DNA of 57,351 bases from Terriglobia bacterium (GCA_021324185.1 JAJPJN010000065.1:1-57351), one strand, 5' to 3'; shown: positions 8,014-17,410, numbered from the stretch's first letter. The notes: generated by a model from the letters alone, not told the origin. Made by a program: numbers and translations.

Positions 8014-11000
8014 ATGAAGGTCCTCCTTTTCATAATCGGATTGTTGTGTCTGACGTGCGGCGGCGCCTTCGCGCAGAGCGGTTTCGTGAAGTCGGGCGGG
8101 CAGCCGATTCCGGGCGCGACGGTCACCGCGAGTCAAGGTGATAAGACCGTTTCGACTGTGACTGATGCGGATGGCCATTATGTCTTCCCCCTGCTTGATC
8201 CGGGTACTTGGACCATCACGGTAGAGATGTTCGGATTCGAAACTTTAAGAAAAGATGTCGATTTCGCGTCCGCGACGGGGCCTGTCAATTTCGATCTGAC
8301 GCTGAAGCCTTCCCCAGTGCTGCAACGGCTGCAACAGTTAGCCAGTCGAAACGGCGCCGCGCCCGGAGGTTCTTCGTCGAATCGCGGTGCAACGCGTGCC
8401 GGTGCGCCGGGCGCGCCGAATTCGACAGCGAATCGCGGCGCGAATGCTGGCTCAAACGGCGGCGCAAATGCTGGCGCTAATGCCGAGCTCGATCAACAGC
8501 TTCAGAGCGAGTTGAACGGTGACTCGCAGAACGCAGGTGTTCCCGCAGCGGGCAATCAGAACACAGACGAATCGTTTCTGATTTCAGGCAGCCTGAGTCC
8601 TGGAATGAATCAGGGTGTGCAAGCCGATTCTGGTCCGGATATGCGCTTTCTTGGCGGCGGTCCGGGAGGACCCGGCGGCCCTGGTCCGAATGGCGATATG
8701 GGACAGGCAGGCGCGGCGGGACCGCTAGGCGGTGGTTTTGGGCCTGGCGGTGGATTCGGCGGCGGTCCGGGCGGAGGAGGATTCGGTGGACGCGGTGGAC
8801 CCGGCGGGTTCGGCGGCCGTGGTGGCGCGCGGCCCGGCCAGCGCCGTCCCGGGCAGACCGCCGGCGCGGTATTCGGTAACCGGCGCCGCCAGCAGCAGCA
8901 GATTCACCTGCAAGCTTCTTTTACGCTGCAGAATTCGGCGTTGAACGCCAAGCCGTTTTCGTTGAACGGTCTTGATATCCCGCAGGCGGCCTATGCGCAG
9001 AGCCGTTTCAGTTTTGTATTGAACGGCCCGCTGTTGAAATTTAAACCGTTCAAAGACACAAAGACCAATTTCTTCCTCAGCTATTTCGGCACTCGTGCTC
9101 GCAATCCCGATCTGTTCACTGAAACGGTGCCGACTGCGGCGGAGCGCAACGGAGATTTTTCGCAAGCGACGCAATCGCTCGGGACCAGCGCGACAAACGT
9201 GCCGGTCGCTATCTATAATCCATTTTCGGCAACGCGCACGCAGTTCCCTAACAATGTGATTCCAACCAGCTTGTTGAATCCGATTGCGCTGACGCTGCTG
9301 CGCTTTTATCCTTTGCCTAATGAGCCCGGCAGCGCAAACAACTACCAGTTCGAAACCACGAATGCCGCCAACTCGGACAATTTGGGAGTCCGTGTGCAGC
9401 GCAATCTGACCAGCGTCGATCGAGTGTTCGTGAATCTCCAGTACCAGCGCCGCAATGGCTCAACGGCGCAATGGTATGGCGTTTCCGACGCAACCAGCGG
9501 TTATGGATTGAATACGCAAGCGCAATGGACGCGTAACATCACCCAGCAATCGATCAGCACGTTGGGGATTCGCTTCAATCGCAACTATACGAAGATCACG
9601 CCGTACTTTTCTACCGTCCCGAACATCGAGTCGCAACTCAATCTGCCCGGCGCCTCCACGAATCCGCTGGACTATGGACCGCCGACGCTCACTTTTACCA
9701 ACTTTGGGACGCTGAGCGATTCCAACCCGACTTTGAATCGCAATCAGAGCTTCAGCCCCACAGAGGCGATCAGCATTTTGAAAGGCGTCCATTCGATCCA
9801 GTTCGGCGGTGGGTACACGCGGGCTGACCTTTCTTCGCGCACCGATCCGAATGCGCGCGGCACATTCAGCTTCACAGGACAAGCAACGAGTCTGCTAAAC
9901 GGGAACGGAACGGCCGCGACCGGGACCGGCTATGATATGGCGGATTTCCTGCTAGGTTTTCCGCAATCCACATCCATCAGCTACAGCCAGCAGAATCATT
10001 ATTTTCGCCAGAACCAGTTTTACCTGTATGCGCAGGACGAGTGGAAGCCGCGGTCCGATCTCACGTTGATTTTCGGAGTGCGCTACGATTACTTCTCACC
10101 GATTCACGAAAAATATGGGCGGCTGGCGAACCTGGAAATGGCCGCCGGATTCACAGGCGTTACGCTCATCACTCCGGCGACGCCGGGTGTGCCGAGCGGC
10201 TTAATCAATCCCGATTGGAATAATTTCTCGCCGCGGCTTGCGCTCGCTTATAAGTTGCCGTTCAAGAAATCGACTCTCTTCCGGGCCGGGTATGGAATCT
10301 ACTACAACGGGCAAGCGTACATCCCGTTCGGCAATACGCTGGCAAATCAGCCGCCGTTTGCCGTTTCGGAAGCCGCAAACAGTACCATCACCCAGCCGCT
10401 AACCCTGGCGCAAGGATTTCTGGTGGCTTCACCCCGAGACATCACGAACAGTTTCGCCGTTGCGACGAATTACCGCACGCCGTACGCGGGCACCTGGAAT
10501 GCGTCCCTCCAGCGCGACCTCGGTAGAGGATTCTTTATGGAGATCGGCTACTTAGGAACCAAGGGCACGGGACTCGACGTCCGGATTGTTCCGAATCAGC
10601 CGCCGCCCGGTTCGGTGATCCAGCGGACGCAGCTCGGTAATGCGCTCGCCTTCACATTTGACGAGTCGGTGGGCAATTCAATCTTTGAGAGCGGGCATGT
10701 GCGGCTGGTGCGGCGTTTCAATCGCGGCATTTCGATCAATGCTTTCTACCAATACGGCAAATCGATAGACGACTCTTCCACCTTCGGCGGCGCCGGTAAT
10801 ACAACGGCGCAAAACTGGCAGAACATTGAAGCGGAACGCGGGCTGTCGAGCTTCGATATGCGGCACTCATTTATCGGGAGCTTTGTATGGCAATCGCCAG
10901 TGGGAGCGGCGGGTTCACGGATTGCGGCCGACAGCAAACTCGGCAGAATTTTGAGCGACTGGCAGTTGAGCGGCTCCATCACGGCGCATACCGGTACGCC

Positions 11001-11394
11001 GCTTACGGCGCGCGCTTTAGGTAACGTAGCCCAATTAGCGCAAACCGGCGGTACCGGCAGCGAGCGTGCGGAAGCCACCGGCCAACCAATAGAATCCGGC
11101 ACCGGCTTCTTCAATTTAAACGCGTTCACCGTACCGGCGCCGGGAACTTATGGGAACGCGGGGCGGAACACCATCCCGGGCCCGGACTTCTTTACCTTGA
11201 ATCTGGCTTTCGCGCGTTCCTTTTCGCTCGGCGAACGGCGCCGCAGCATCGAATTCCGGGTAGAAAGCAATAACGTATTGAATCACGTGAATTTCACAAA
11301 TCTGTATACGGTGGTAAACGCCGTGAATTACGGTCTGCCGAGTGCGGCCGGCGCGATGCGCACGATGCAGGCCGTCGTGAGGTTACGGTTTTGA
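8014..11394 (+). CDS. TonB-dependent-receptor-like outer-membrane protein with carboxypeptidase-regulatory domain and Gly-rich linker, no plug
   Basis: From ATG 8014 the 1126-residue protein has a signal peptide (MKVLLFIIGLLCLTCGGAFAQ). A carboxypeptidase-regulatory-like beta-sandwich follows at about residues 22-100 (GQPIPGATVTASQ, VTDADGHYVFP, LDPGTWTITVE). A low-complexity Gly/Pro/Ala/Asn region at about 105-290 comes next, with repeated GGPGG and GFGGRGG. A long beta-barrel of the acidobacterial Oar-like type fills the rest (FFLSYFGTRARNPDLFTETVPT, YAQDEWKPRSDLT, SRLALAYKL-like strands), ending in aromatic VVRLRF. The usual TonB plug domain is not evident. The frame extends to an ATG at 7954, but the signal peptide supports 8014. 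The stop overlaps the start of the VWFA gene (TTGA), so the two form one operon. Confidence 0.85.
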   Translation: MKVLLFIIGLLCLTCGGAFAQSGFVKSGGQPIPGATVTASQGDKTVSTVTDADGHYVFPLLDPGTWTITVEMFGFETLRKDVDFASATGPVNFDLTLKPSPVLQRLQQLASRNGAAPGGSSSNRGATRAGAPGAPNSTANRGANAGSNGGANAGANAELDQQLQSELNGDSQNAGVPAAGNQNTDESFLISGSLSPGMNQGVQADSGPDMRFLGGGPGGPGGPGPNGDMGQAGAAGPLGGGFGPGGGFGGGPGGGGFGGRGGPGGFGGRGGARPGQRRPGQTAGAVFGNRRRQQQQIHLQASFTLQNSALNAKPFSLNGLDIPQAAYAQSRFSFVLNGPLLKFKPFKDTKTNFFLSYFGTRARNPDLFTETVPTAAERNGDFSQATQSLGTSATNVPVAIYNPFSATRTQFPNNVIPTSLLNPIALTLLRFYPLPNEPGSANNYQFETTNAANSDNLGVRVQRNLTSVDRVFVNLQYQRRNGSTAQWYGVSDATSGYGLNTQAQWTRNITQQSISTLGIRFNRNYTKITPYFSTVPNIESQLNLPGASTNPLDYGPPTLTFTNFGTLSDSNPTLNRNQSFSPTEAISILKGVHSIQFGGGYTRADLSSRTDPNARGTFSFTGQATSLLNGNGTAATGTGYDMADFLLGFPQSTSISYSQQNHYFRQNQFYLYAQDEWKPRSDLTLIFGVRYDYFSPIHEKYGRLANLEMAAGFTGVTLITPATPGVPSGLINPDWNNFSPRLALAYKLPFKKSTLFRAGYGIYYNGQAYIPFGNTLANQPPFAVSEAANSTITQPLTLAQGFLVASPRDITNSFAVATNYRTPYAGTWNASLQRDLGRGFFMEIGYLGTKGTGLDVRIVPNQPPPGSVIQRTQLGNALAFTFDESVGNSIFESGHVRLVRRFNRGISINAFYQYGKSIDDSSTFGGAGNTTAQNWQNIEAERGLSSFDMRHSFIGSFVWQSPVGAAGSRIAADSKLGRILSDWQLSGSITAHTGTPLTARALGNVAQLAQTGGTGSERAEATGQPIESGTGFFNLNAFTVPAPGTYGNAGRNTIPGPDFFTLNLAFARSFSLGERRRSIEFRVESNNVLNHVNFTNLYTVVNAVNYGLPSAAGAMRTMQAVVRLRF

Positions 11395-13565
11395 GAAGCT
11401 TAACGGTTCTACTGGCATTCTTATTGGCCGCACAGCCGCTGTTGCCGCAACAACAGCAGCAGAAGCCGGCTACGTTTTCGCTGACGACCAACGTTGTAAT
11501 CGTCAATGTCACGGTGCTGGATCGTGACGGCAAGCCGATTCCGAATCTGACCAAAGATGATTTCGAGCTGTACGAAGACGGCAAGCTCCAGAAGCTGCAG
11601 GCAGTTGATTTTCAACATTTGAACAATACAGTTCTGCCGCCCGTCGATTCGCCGCAAGCGCAGCCGCCGCCGGAGCCGAAAGGCTACAACCCGGAGCGCG
11701 AAAAGGCCGCGCTTCAGAATACGATGTTGTCGAAATATCAGGACCGCCGGCTGATGATTCTGCTGTTCGATTTTTCCTCGATGCAGCCGGCCGAACAGAT
11801 TCGCGCCAAAAACGCCGCGATCAAGTTCCTGAATTCGCAGATGACCGCCAGTGACACCGTATCGATTATGGTCTACGGCACTTCGCTGCAGACCGTTTTG
11901 GACTTCACTTCCGATCGCGATCTGCTGATCAACACCATCACTAAATTCCGCGTCGGAGAAGCCAGCGAGAATGCAACCGTCGCCGACGAAGGCGCCGATT
12001 CTCAGGACCAAAGCGGCCAGTTCGTCGCGGATGAAACCGAATTCAATATTTTCAATGCCGATCTGAAGCTGGCGGCGCTGGAAGATGCAGCACGCAAACT
12101 GGGCCAATATCCGGAAAAGAAGGCCCTCATTTACATTTCGAGTGGGATTCAGAAGAACGGCGTCGACAATCAGTCGCAGCTCCGAGCCACAACGAATGCA
12201 GCCGTGCGGGCAAACGTCGCGTTTTACCCGATTGACGCTCGGGGCCTTTCGGCGCTCGTCCCCGGCGGCGACGCCACGCAGGCCGGTGCGGTTGGAAACA
12301 ATCTATACAGCGGCGCCGGGCAGCGTTCGCTCAAGGAGAATTTCAATAACCAGCAGGAGACGCTGGATACGCTGGCGCGCGACACAGGCGGCAAAGCATT
12401 GCTCGATTCGAACGATCTCACCGAGGGCATCCGGCAGGTGCAGCAGGACTTTTCGAGCTATTACGTTCTCTCTTATGTCAGTTCCAACACCGCGCAGGAC
12501 GGCAAATATCGCCGCATTCAGGTGAAGCTGGCGCCAAAAGATGCCGGTTTGCGCGCGAAATTGGATTACCGGCAGGGCTATTTCGGGCCCACAACCTTCG
12601 CGCGCATGAATTCGGAGGACAAAGAGGCGCAACTGGCGCAAGCGCTGCAGTCGGAAAATCCGATAACGGATCTGCCGATTGCAGTGGAGGTGGATTACTT
12701 CCGGATGGAAAAAGACAAATACTTCGCCCCCATTTCGGTGAAAATTCCCGGCTCTGCGCTGGCCTTCCACAGCAAAGGCGCCAAGCAGGCGACCGAACTC
12801 GATTTCATTGCCGAGGTGTTCGATGCTCGCAACCGGCCCGCCGCCACGGTTCGGGACACGATTCCATTAAAAGTGGATGCGACCATTGCCGGGCAGGTGG
12901 TGCGCAAGAGTATTCAATACGATACGGGTGTGACGTTGACGCCCGGGACCTACAAATTGCGCTTTGTCGCGCGAGAAAACGGGGAAGGAAAGACCGGCAC
13001 GTTTGAGACGCCGTTCACTATTCCCGACCTCGCTTCCGGGCAGGCGCTGCGCGTCAGTTCGGTTATCCTCAGTAACCAGCGCGAGCCAGTGGCGCAGCAG
13101 GTGGCGGGCGTCAAGAATGACAAAAAGCTCATCGCGATCAATCCTTTGATCGACAACGGCCAGAAGCTGGTGCCGAACGTGACGCGTGTCTTTCACCCGG
13201 ATCAGAACGTGCTCGTCTATCTGGAGGTCTACGACCCGGCAATCCCCGCCAGTTTGCCGGAGAACTTCCGCAGGGCCGATGTCGAGGCGAGCGTAGCGCT
13301 GTACCAAAACAACAAAAAGGTATTTGAGACGGCTCCGGTCCGCGCCAACCGGCTAAGCGATAAGCGCCCAGGTACGCTTCCGGTTTGGTTGCAAGTGCCT
13401 GCCTCGAAGCTGCAGCTCGGCCAGTATGAATGCCAGATTAACCTCATCGACGAATTCGGACGCAAGTTCGCGTTCCCGCGCACCGCGCTAGCCGTCGTTC
13501 CGAGCACAAGTGAGAAGCCGAAACCGGCTGCGAGCAGCGGAACGGGCGCCGCGGGGATGCAATAG
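11391..13565 (+). CDS. Secreted VWFA-related protein (acidobacterial type)
   Basis: The 724-residue protein starts with TTG at 11391, overlapping the TGA of the receptor gene, with GAGG 8-9 nt upstream. It has a signal peptide (RSLTVLLAFLLAAQPLLPQQ) and then the acidobacterial VWFA-related layout. A beta domain comes first (VVIVNVTVLDRDGKPIPNLT, KDDFELYEDG), followed by a von Willebrand A fold with the MIDAS-like DFSSM at 127-131 and LIYISSGIQKNG, and DTLARDTGGKAL after it. The C-terminal 300 residues are beta-rich with no motif I know. The family is secreted and abundant in acidobacteria; its partners are unknown. Tight coupling to the receptor suggests the two act together at the cell surface. 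Confidence 0.85.
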   Translation: MRSLTVLLAFLLAAQPLLPQQQQQKPATFSLTTNVVIVNVTVLDRDGKPIPNLTKDDFELYEDGKLQKLQAVDFQHLNNTVLPPVDSPQAQPPPEPKGYNPEREKAALQNTMLSKYQDRRLMILLFDFSSMQPAEQIRAKNAAIKFLNSQMTASDTVSIMVYGTSLQTVLDFTSDRDLLINTITKFRVGEASENATVADEGADSQDQSGQFVADETEFNIFNADLKLAALEDAARKLGQYPEKKALIYISSGIQKNGVDNQSQLRATTNAAVRANVAFYPIDARGLSALVPGGDATQAGAVGNNLYSGAGQRSLKENFNNQQETLDTLARDTGGKALLDSNDLTEGIRQVQQDFSSYYVLSYVSSNTAQDGKYRRIQVKLAPKDAGLRAKLDYRQGYFGPTTFARMNSEDKEAQLAQALQSENPITDLPIAVEVDYFRMEKDKYFAPISVKIPGSALAFHSKGAKQATELDFIAEVFDARNRPAATVRDTIPLKVDATIAGQVVRKSIQYDTGVTLTPGTYKLRFVARENGEGKTGTFETPFTIPDLASGQALRVSSVILSNQREPVAQQVAGVKNDKKLIAINPLIDNGQKLVPNVTRVFHPDQNVLVYLEVYDPAIPASLPENFRRADVEASVALYQNNKKVFETAPVRANRLSDKRPGTLPVWLQVPASKLQLGQYECQINLIDEFGRKFAFPRTALAVVPSTSEKPKPAASSGTGAAGMQ

Positions 13566-13600
13566 ACCGTCGGGCGTTGTTGCTGGCCGGACCTTAATTC

Positions 13601-13644
13601 CATAAACGGGATAGGGCTTCCTATTTATTGCATAAATGTGATAG
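13601..13644 (+). promoter_or_regulatory. Pair of 14-bp direct repeats before the lysozyme-like gene
   Basis: CATAAACGGGATAG at 13601-13614 and CATAAATGTGATAG at 13631-13644 match at 12 of 14 positions and are exactly 30 bp apart, close to three helical turns, so a DNA-binding protein would see both on the same face. They fill the gap between the VWFA gene and the next start codon and look like a regulator's tandem sites. Function is inferred from position. Confidence 0.35.
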
Positions 13645-13657
13645 CATACCGGTATGC
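13644..13657 (+). promoter_or_regulatory. Perfect palindrome over a start codon
   Basis: GCATACCGGTATGC is a perfect 14-bp palindrome whose right half contains the ATG (13654-13656) of the following gene. It directly abuts the second direct repeat. A protein bound here, or a hairpin in the mRNA, would cover the start codon. No clear Shine-Dalgarno sequence lies before this ATG. Confidence 0.4.
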
Positions 13658-14256
13658 AAGTTAGTTATACCCGCTTGCGCAAAACGCTATCGCATTTTTC
13701 CAAGCGGCTGACGGTCGCGATTGGGCTTCTTGCATTGCCTATCACGGTTCGATTGGAAAAGGTGGCCGAAGCGAAGGCCGTACCGGCGCCTCCGGTTAAG
13801 CCCGCTAAATCTGCCGGACTCCCGAGCGTCGATCCGCGCACCGATCGCCTTAAGAAATTTTTAGGCCGTTTGCACTGCCCCGTCGCTCCGCTGGCTGACG
13901 AATTCGTGAATGCGGCAGATGAAAACCAGCTTGACTGGCGTCTGCTGCCCAGTATCTCCGTAGTGGAATCGGGCGGAGGCAAGGCGTACCGCAATAACAA
14001 TATTTTTGGCTGGAACAATGGTCTTCAGCTCTTTCCGACTATTCGCTCCAGCATTCACGAAGTTGCCTACAAGCTGGGCAAAAGCGCTTTGTACCGGAAC
14101 CGCGACCTGATGGGCAAACTGCGGTTGTACAACCCGGATGAGAGTTATGCCGAGCGCGTTCTGGCGGTGATGCGGCGCATCAGCCCCGTAGCGGATCTGA
14201 AACCCGCTCCACGGCTTATCCGGCGGAACGACGAATTCATTTACGCTGCCGATTAG
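13654..14256 (+). CDS. Small lysozyme-like (glucosaminidase-like) exported protein
   Basis: The 200-residue protein has an N-terminal hydrophobic stretch (LTVAIGLLALPITV, residues 19-32) after a basic start, then a Pro/Ala linker. A compact domain at about 75-180 contains DWRLLPSISVVESGGGKAYR and NNIFGWNNG. A glutamate at 105 in VVESGGG, followed by the N(N/P)FG-W pattern, is typical of lysozyme-fold glucosaminidases and transglycosylases that cut peptidoglycan glycan strands. The domain is short, so catalytic activity is likely but unproven. It converges on the sulfite reductase gene with only 10 bp between their stops. Its start codon is embedded in a palindrome. Confidence 0.65.
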   Translation: MQVSYTRLRKTLSHFSKRLTVAIGLLALPITVRLEKVAEAKAVPAPPVKPAKSAGLPSVDPRTDRLKKFLGRLHCPVAPLADEFVNAADENQLDWRLLPSISVVESGGGKAYRNNNIFGWNNGLQLFPTIRSSIHEVAYKLGKSALYRNRDLMGKLRLYNPDESYAERVLAVMRRISPVADLKPAPRLIRRNDEFIYAAD

Positions 14257-14266
14257 GCGTGCTGGT

Positions 14267-16033
14267 TTAAGCAGCCGCGGCCACTGCAATCTCCTGCAAA
14301 GCCGTTACGCCCATGCGATGGCAGAAATCACCGAAGCATTCTCCCGGTTCCCGCATGTCGCGATAAAACTCGATGACCGGGCGGAGTCGGTCGGCCAGCT
14401 CATAGCGCTTCACGTTTTGCGCGAAAACCGTTCCCAGGCGGGTGCCAAGCGGCGAGGCGCCCAGATAAATGGTGTACATGTTCACGCTGGCGCCGACGAT
14501 TCCGATCTCGGCGGTGTACGGCCGCGAGCAGCCATTGGGACAGCCGCTGGTGCGCAGGTGGACGACCTGATCGGGAAGGCCGGCGCGGTTGAATTCGCGC
14601 TGGATATCTGCAACCACTTCCGGCATGATGCGTTCCGATTCCGTAATTGCCTGGCCGCAGGTGGGCAAGGCGGGGCACGCGATCGCGTGACGCAAAATGG
14701 GCGGCAAGGCGTCCGGTTCCACTAATCCGAATTCGCGGAGCAGGGAGGCAATTTCAGCCTTATGGCGCTCGCGGATCCCTGCCAGATACACGTTTTGCTG
14801 GCAGGTGAGCCGTACTTCGGGGGCGTACTTCCGGACGACGGTTCGCAAACCGGTGCGGAGAGGTTTTTTGGGGCCGAAGTCTTTTACGCGCCCGCTGACT
14901 ACCGGTACACCGACAAACCAGAGTGGTTCGCCATCTTCGGCAACACCTTGCCGATGCCATCCGAGGTAATCCTCAGCACGACGCCAGTGAAGCGGCTTCG
15001 GCGGAGCAAGTTCGCGTCCGACTCTATTTTCAAGTTCTTCTTTAAATTTGGCCGGACCCCATTCGTCCAGAATGTACTTCAGGCGCGCAATTTTGCGATT
15101 GCCCCGATTCCCAAAATCCCTGTGTATTGAGACGATTGCTGAAGCTACTTCAAGCAGCTCCTCTTTACTGGGGCCGATGGAACAGATGGGATCGGCCAAG
15201 CGCGGGTGGGAAGCTTTGACTCCGGCGCTCTGTCCCATGCCTCCCCCGGCCAGAATCGTGAACCCGTTCAGTTCTGCTTGGGAGTAGTGGGGCACAATTC
15301 CGATGTCGTTGGCGTAGATGTCCACGGTGTTGTCACCGGGGAAAGCGAAACCAATTTTGAACTTTCGGGGCAAGTACGTGGCGCCGTAGAAAGGCTCGAC
15401 TGGTGCGGCCGGCTTCGCTTCTGCCGGCGGTAATTCGGCATCTTCGGCGGTGGCAGCACGCTCGCCGTTGATCCAGATGTCGTAGTATGCCGTGGTTTTC
15501 GGCTTCAAATTGCACGACAAATATCGGACGACAGGGAGCAGTTCCTGCCTTTGATCGCTGGCAAACGGCGCCGGGCAGGAGATTACATTTCGAACTACAT
15601 CGCCGCAGGCTGCCAGCGTGGTGAGGTAAGCATCATTGATGCCTTTAATCAACTGGGGCAAACGCGCCTTTGGCACGTAGTGATATTGGATATCCTGCCG
15701 TGTGGTGATGCGCAGAGTGCCATCGCCCAGGTCCGCCAGGGCATCCAGCGCCAGGTATTGATCGGCCGTTAACACCCCACCCGGAACGCCGACCCGCACC
15801 ATCGCGAAGAACTGTTTCACGCCCTGTTTTCGGAGATCCCGATCGTCCTGCTGGTAGATTCCGTGAAACTTCAACACGCCGGTCGCCGGCTTGCTGAAGG
15901 CCTGCTCGGCGTTCTGAAGCTCCTCGGCAATGGTGCCGCGCAGGAAATTGCTGGCCAATTTGGCCTGCTCAGCGGGCGATTGCACCTTGTCCATCTGGAT
16001 ACTAGAGTATCCAAGAACAGCCAAAGATTCCAT
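14267..16033 (-). CDS. cysI: Assimilatory sulfite reductase hemoprotein (sulfite/nitrite reductase family)
   Basis: The 588-residue protein reduces sulfite to sulfide with a siroheme coupled to a [4Fe-4S] cluster. The cluster ligands are seen as CPALPTC (Cys453, Cys459) and SGCPNGCSRP (Cys498, Cys502). Substrate-side arginines appear in DGTLRITTRQDIQYHYV, where RxTxRQ(D/N)(I/L)Q is a family signature. Two ferredoxin-like half repeats are present. Nitrite reductase is the alternative, but the layout fits sulfite reductase; the electron donor (flavoprotein or ferredoxin) is not encoded here. The start is uncertain: ATG 16033 has no Shine-Dalgarno and lies just after a TATAAA; ATG 15994 (575 aa) follows a perfect 16-nt inverted repeat. 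No other sulfate-assimilation gene is adjacent. Confidence 0.88.
   Translation of the reverse strand: MESLAVLGYSSIQMDKVQSPAEQAKLASNFLRGTIAEELQNAEQAFSKPATGVLKFHGIYQQDDRDLRKQGVKQFFAMVRVGVPGGVLTADQYLALDALADLGDGTLRITTRQDIQYHYVPKARLPQLIKGINDAYLTTLAACGDVVRNVISCPAPFASDQRQELLPVVRYLSCNLKPKTTAYYDIWINGERAATAEDAELPPAEAKPAAPVEPFYGATYLPRKFKIGFAFPGDNTVDIYANDIGIVPHYSQAELNGFTILAGGGMGQSAGVKASHPRLADPICSIGPSKEELLEVASAIVSIHRDFGNRGNRKIARLKYILDEWGPAKFKEELENRVGRELAPPKPLHWRRAEDYLGWHRQGVAEDGEPLWFVGVPVVSGRVKDFGPKKPLRTGLRTVVRKYAPEVRLTCQQNVYLAGIRERHKAEIASLLREFGLVEPDALPPILRHAIACPALPTCGQAITESERIMPEVVADIQREFNRAGLPDQVVHLRTSGCPNGCSRPYTAEIGIVGASVNMYTIYLGASPLGTRLGTVFAQNVKRYELADRLRPVIEFYRDMREPGECFGDFCHRMGVTALQEIAVAAAA
15997..16012 (-). 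promoter_or_regulatory. Perfect inverted repeat at the sulfite reductase 5' end
   Basis: GGATACT and AGTATCC form 7-bp arms around two bases. The repeat sits 2 nt before the candidate ATG at 15994 and about 30 nt after a TATAAA (16050-16045 on the minus strand) that could be a -10 box. ATAC..GTAT-type dyads are bound by several small dimeric regulators, Rrf2/IscR-type among them, so an operator controlling sulfite reduction is plausible. The regulator is unknown. Confidence 0.4.
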
Positions 16034-16074
16034 AGTCTATCGACTTTATAGAAATTATTTTCGCGCGGTACGTG

Positions 16075-17394
16075 TCAGCGGCCGAACGAGGAGATGGAGC
16101 GGCGGCCGGAAGGGGGCGGAGGTGGGGGCGTTGGTGGTTCTTCCGGAACCACTTTCTTGGGGCGCGCATCCAGGCGGGCGTTGATTAACTGCAAATGCAA
16201 TTTGGCGAATTTCGGCGTACCGGGCTCGGCGCCTTTCTCGATGACATCCTGCTCGGTGACTTCCTGCGCGGCAGGCAAGTATTTCTGCAAATAATTTTTC
16301 ACGCGGTCGAGAACAAGGCGCTGGCTGGAGCGCATCAGAAGAAAGAGCAGGACCTCACCTGGAACCTTCGAAAGTAGTGCGTATAACGCTGAAGGTTTAG
16401 TGAGTTTGGCGGTCGCAAGTTCCTTCTCAACTTTGGAAGCTTTACTTTCAAGTTTATTGGCTGCTTCGATCTCGGCTTTGGGGAGTTTAACGGCTTTCAC
16501 CAGTTGCGCCCGCTCTTTGGGCGCCAGTTTTTCGAGCAGCAGAAACAGAAATAGCGCATAGGAATTGATGGGCAGATTCAGTCCGAACGGCAGCGACTGC
16601 CGGGCCTTGAGCAGTTTTTGAAACCCTGCGCTATTGAGTTTGGGCCCGGTGAGAGCAGGAGATATCAGATAGAGAAGATTCTCATCGGAAAGCGCTTGTA
16701 AGATATCGCCGGCTAAAGGATCGGAGGCGATCTGGCGTAGCTCGTGTTCCAGAGATTCGGCTTGAATCCTGGTTTCTAGCCTGGCATCGCGAGCGTTCTG
16801 GTACTGGCTCATGGTGCGCTCGTCCACGGTGAACCCGAAGCGAACGCGCAAGCGAATCAAACGAAACAGGCGGACGGGGTCATCGTAAAGAGCGTAGTTC
16901 GAGGTAGCTCGCAGCTCTTTGCGGGAAAGATCGCCGAGGCCGTTGGTGGGATCGAGCAGAAGGCCGCGGGAGGCACGCCCGAGGGACAGCGCAATGGCAT
17001 TAATAGTGAAATCGCGCCCGCGCAGATCTTCATGAATGGTTGCCGGGCTGACTTGCGGCTTGCCACCGGATTTCGAAGGGCGTTCCTGACGGGCCATCCC
17101 GATACTCACGGTCACAGGTCCCGGAAAGCGTAGTTCGGCGCATTTGCGCGTCTCATCGATTTGCAAAATCTCGATGGCATTTTTCTGGGCCAAAGACTTC
17201 GCCAGTTTGAGCGCCGGCCCTTCGACCGTAAAGTCGAGATCGCGAATCGGGAAGCCGCCCATCATGTCGCGCATTGCTCCACCGGTCAGAAAGAGGCTAG
17301 TATTTGCCTGCTCAGCAGCTTGACGTACGACTGCTAATGCTTTGCTTTGCTCACCGTTCAGGTGGCTGTCCAGCATGAACATGTAGTCACTCAC
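16075..17394 (-). CDS. Class II CCA-adding enzyme / poly(A) polymerase family nucleotidyltransferase
   Basis: The 439-residue protein has the class II tRNA nucleotidyltransferase/poly(A) polymerase head. LTGGAMRDMM and RDLDFTVEG give the metal-binding DxD near residue 52, HEDLRGRDFTINAIALSL follows, and the neck has DDPVRLFRLIRLRVRFGF. The C-terminal half is helical and Leu/Lys rich, ending in a Pro-rich tail (EEPPTPPPPPPSGRR) that is unusual for the family. It would add CCA to tRNA 3' ends, or A tails to RNA; the two cannot be told apart here. Since tRNA-Pro in this window encodes its own CCA, the enzyme may serve mainly in repair. It lies 16 nt downstream of xerD on the same strand. Confidence 0.88.
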   Translation of the reverse strand: MSDYMFMLDSHLNGEQSKALAVVRQAAEQANTSLFLTGGAMRDMMGGFPIRDLDFTVEGPALKLAKSLAQKNAIEILQIDETRKCAELRFPGPVTVSIGMARQERPSKSGGKPQVSPATIHEDLRGRDFTINAIALSLGRASRGLLLDPTNGLGDLSRKELRATSNYALYDDPVRLFRLIRLRVRFGFTVDERTMSQYQNARDARLETRIQAESLEHELRQIASDPLAGDILQALSDENLLYLISPALTGPKLNSAGFQKLLKARQSLPFGLNLPINSYALFLFLLLEKLAPKERAQLVKAVKLPKAEIEAANKLESKASKVEKELATAKLTKPSALYALLSKVPGEVLLFLLMRSSQRLVLDRVKNYLQKYLPAAQEVTEQDVIEKGAEPGTPKFAKLHLQLINARLDARPKKVVPEEPPTPPPPPPSGRRSISSFGR

Positions 17395-17410
17395 GACTGT
17401 TCTCGCTCCT

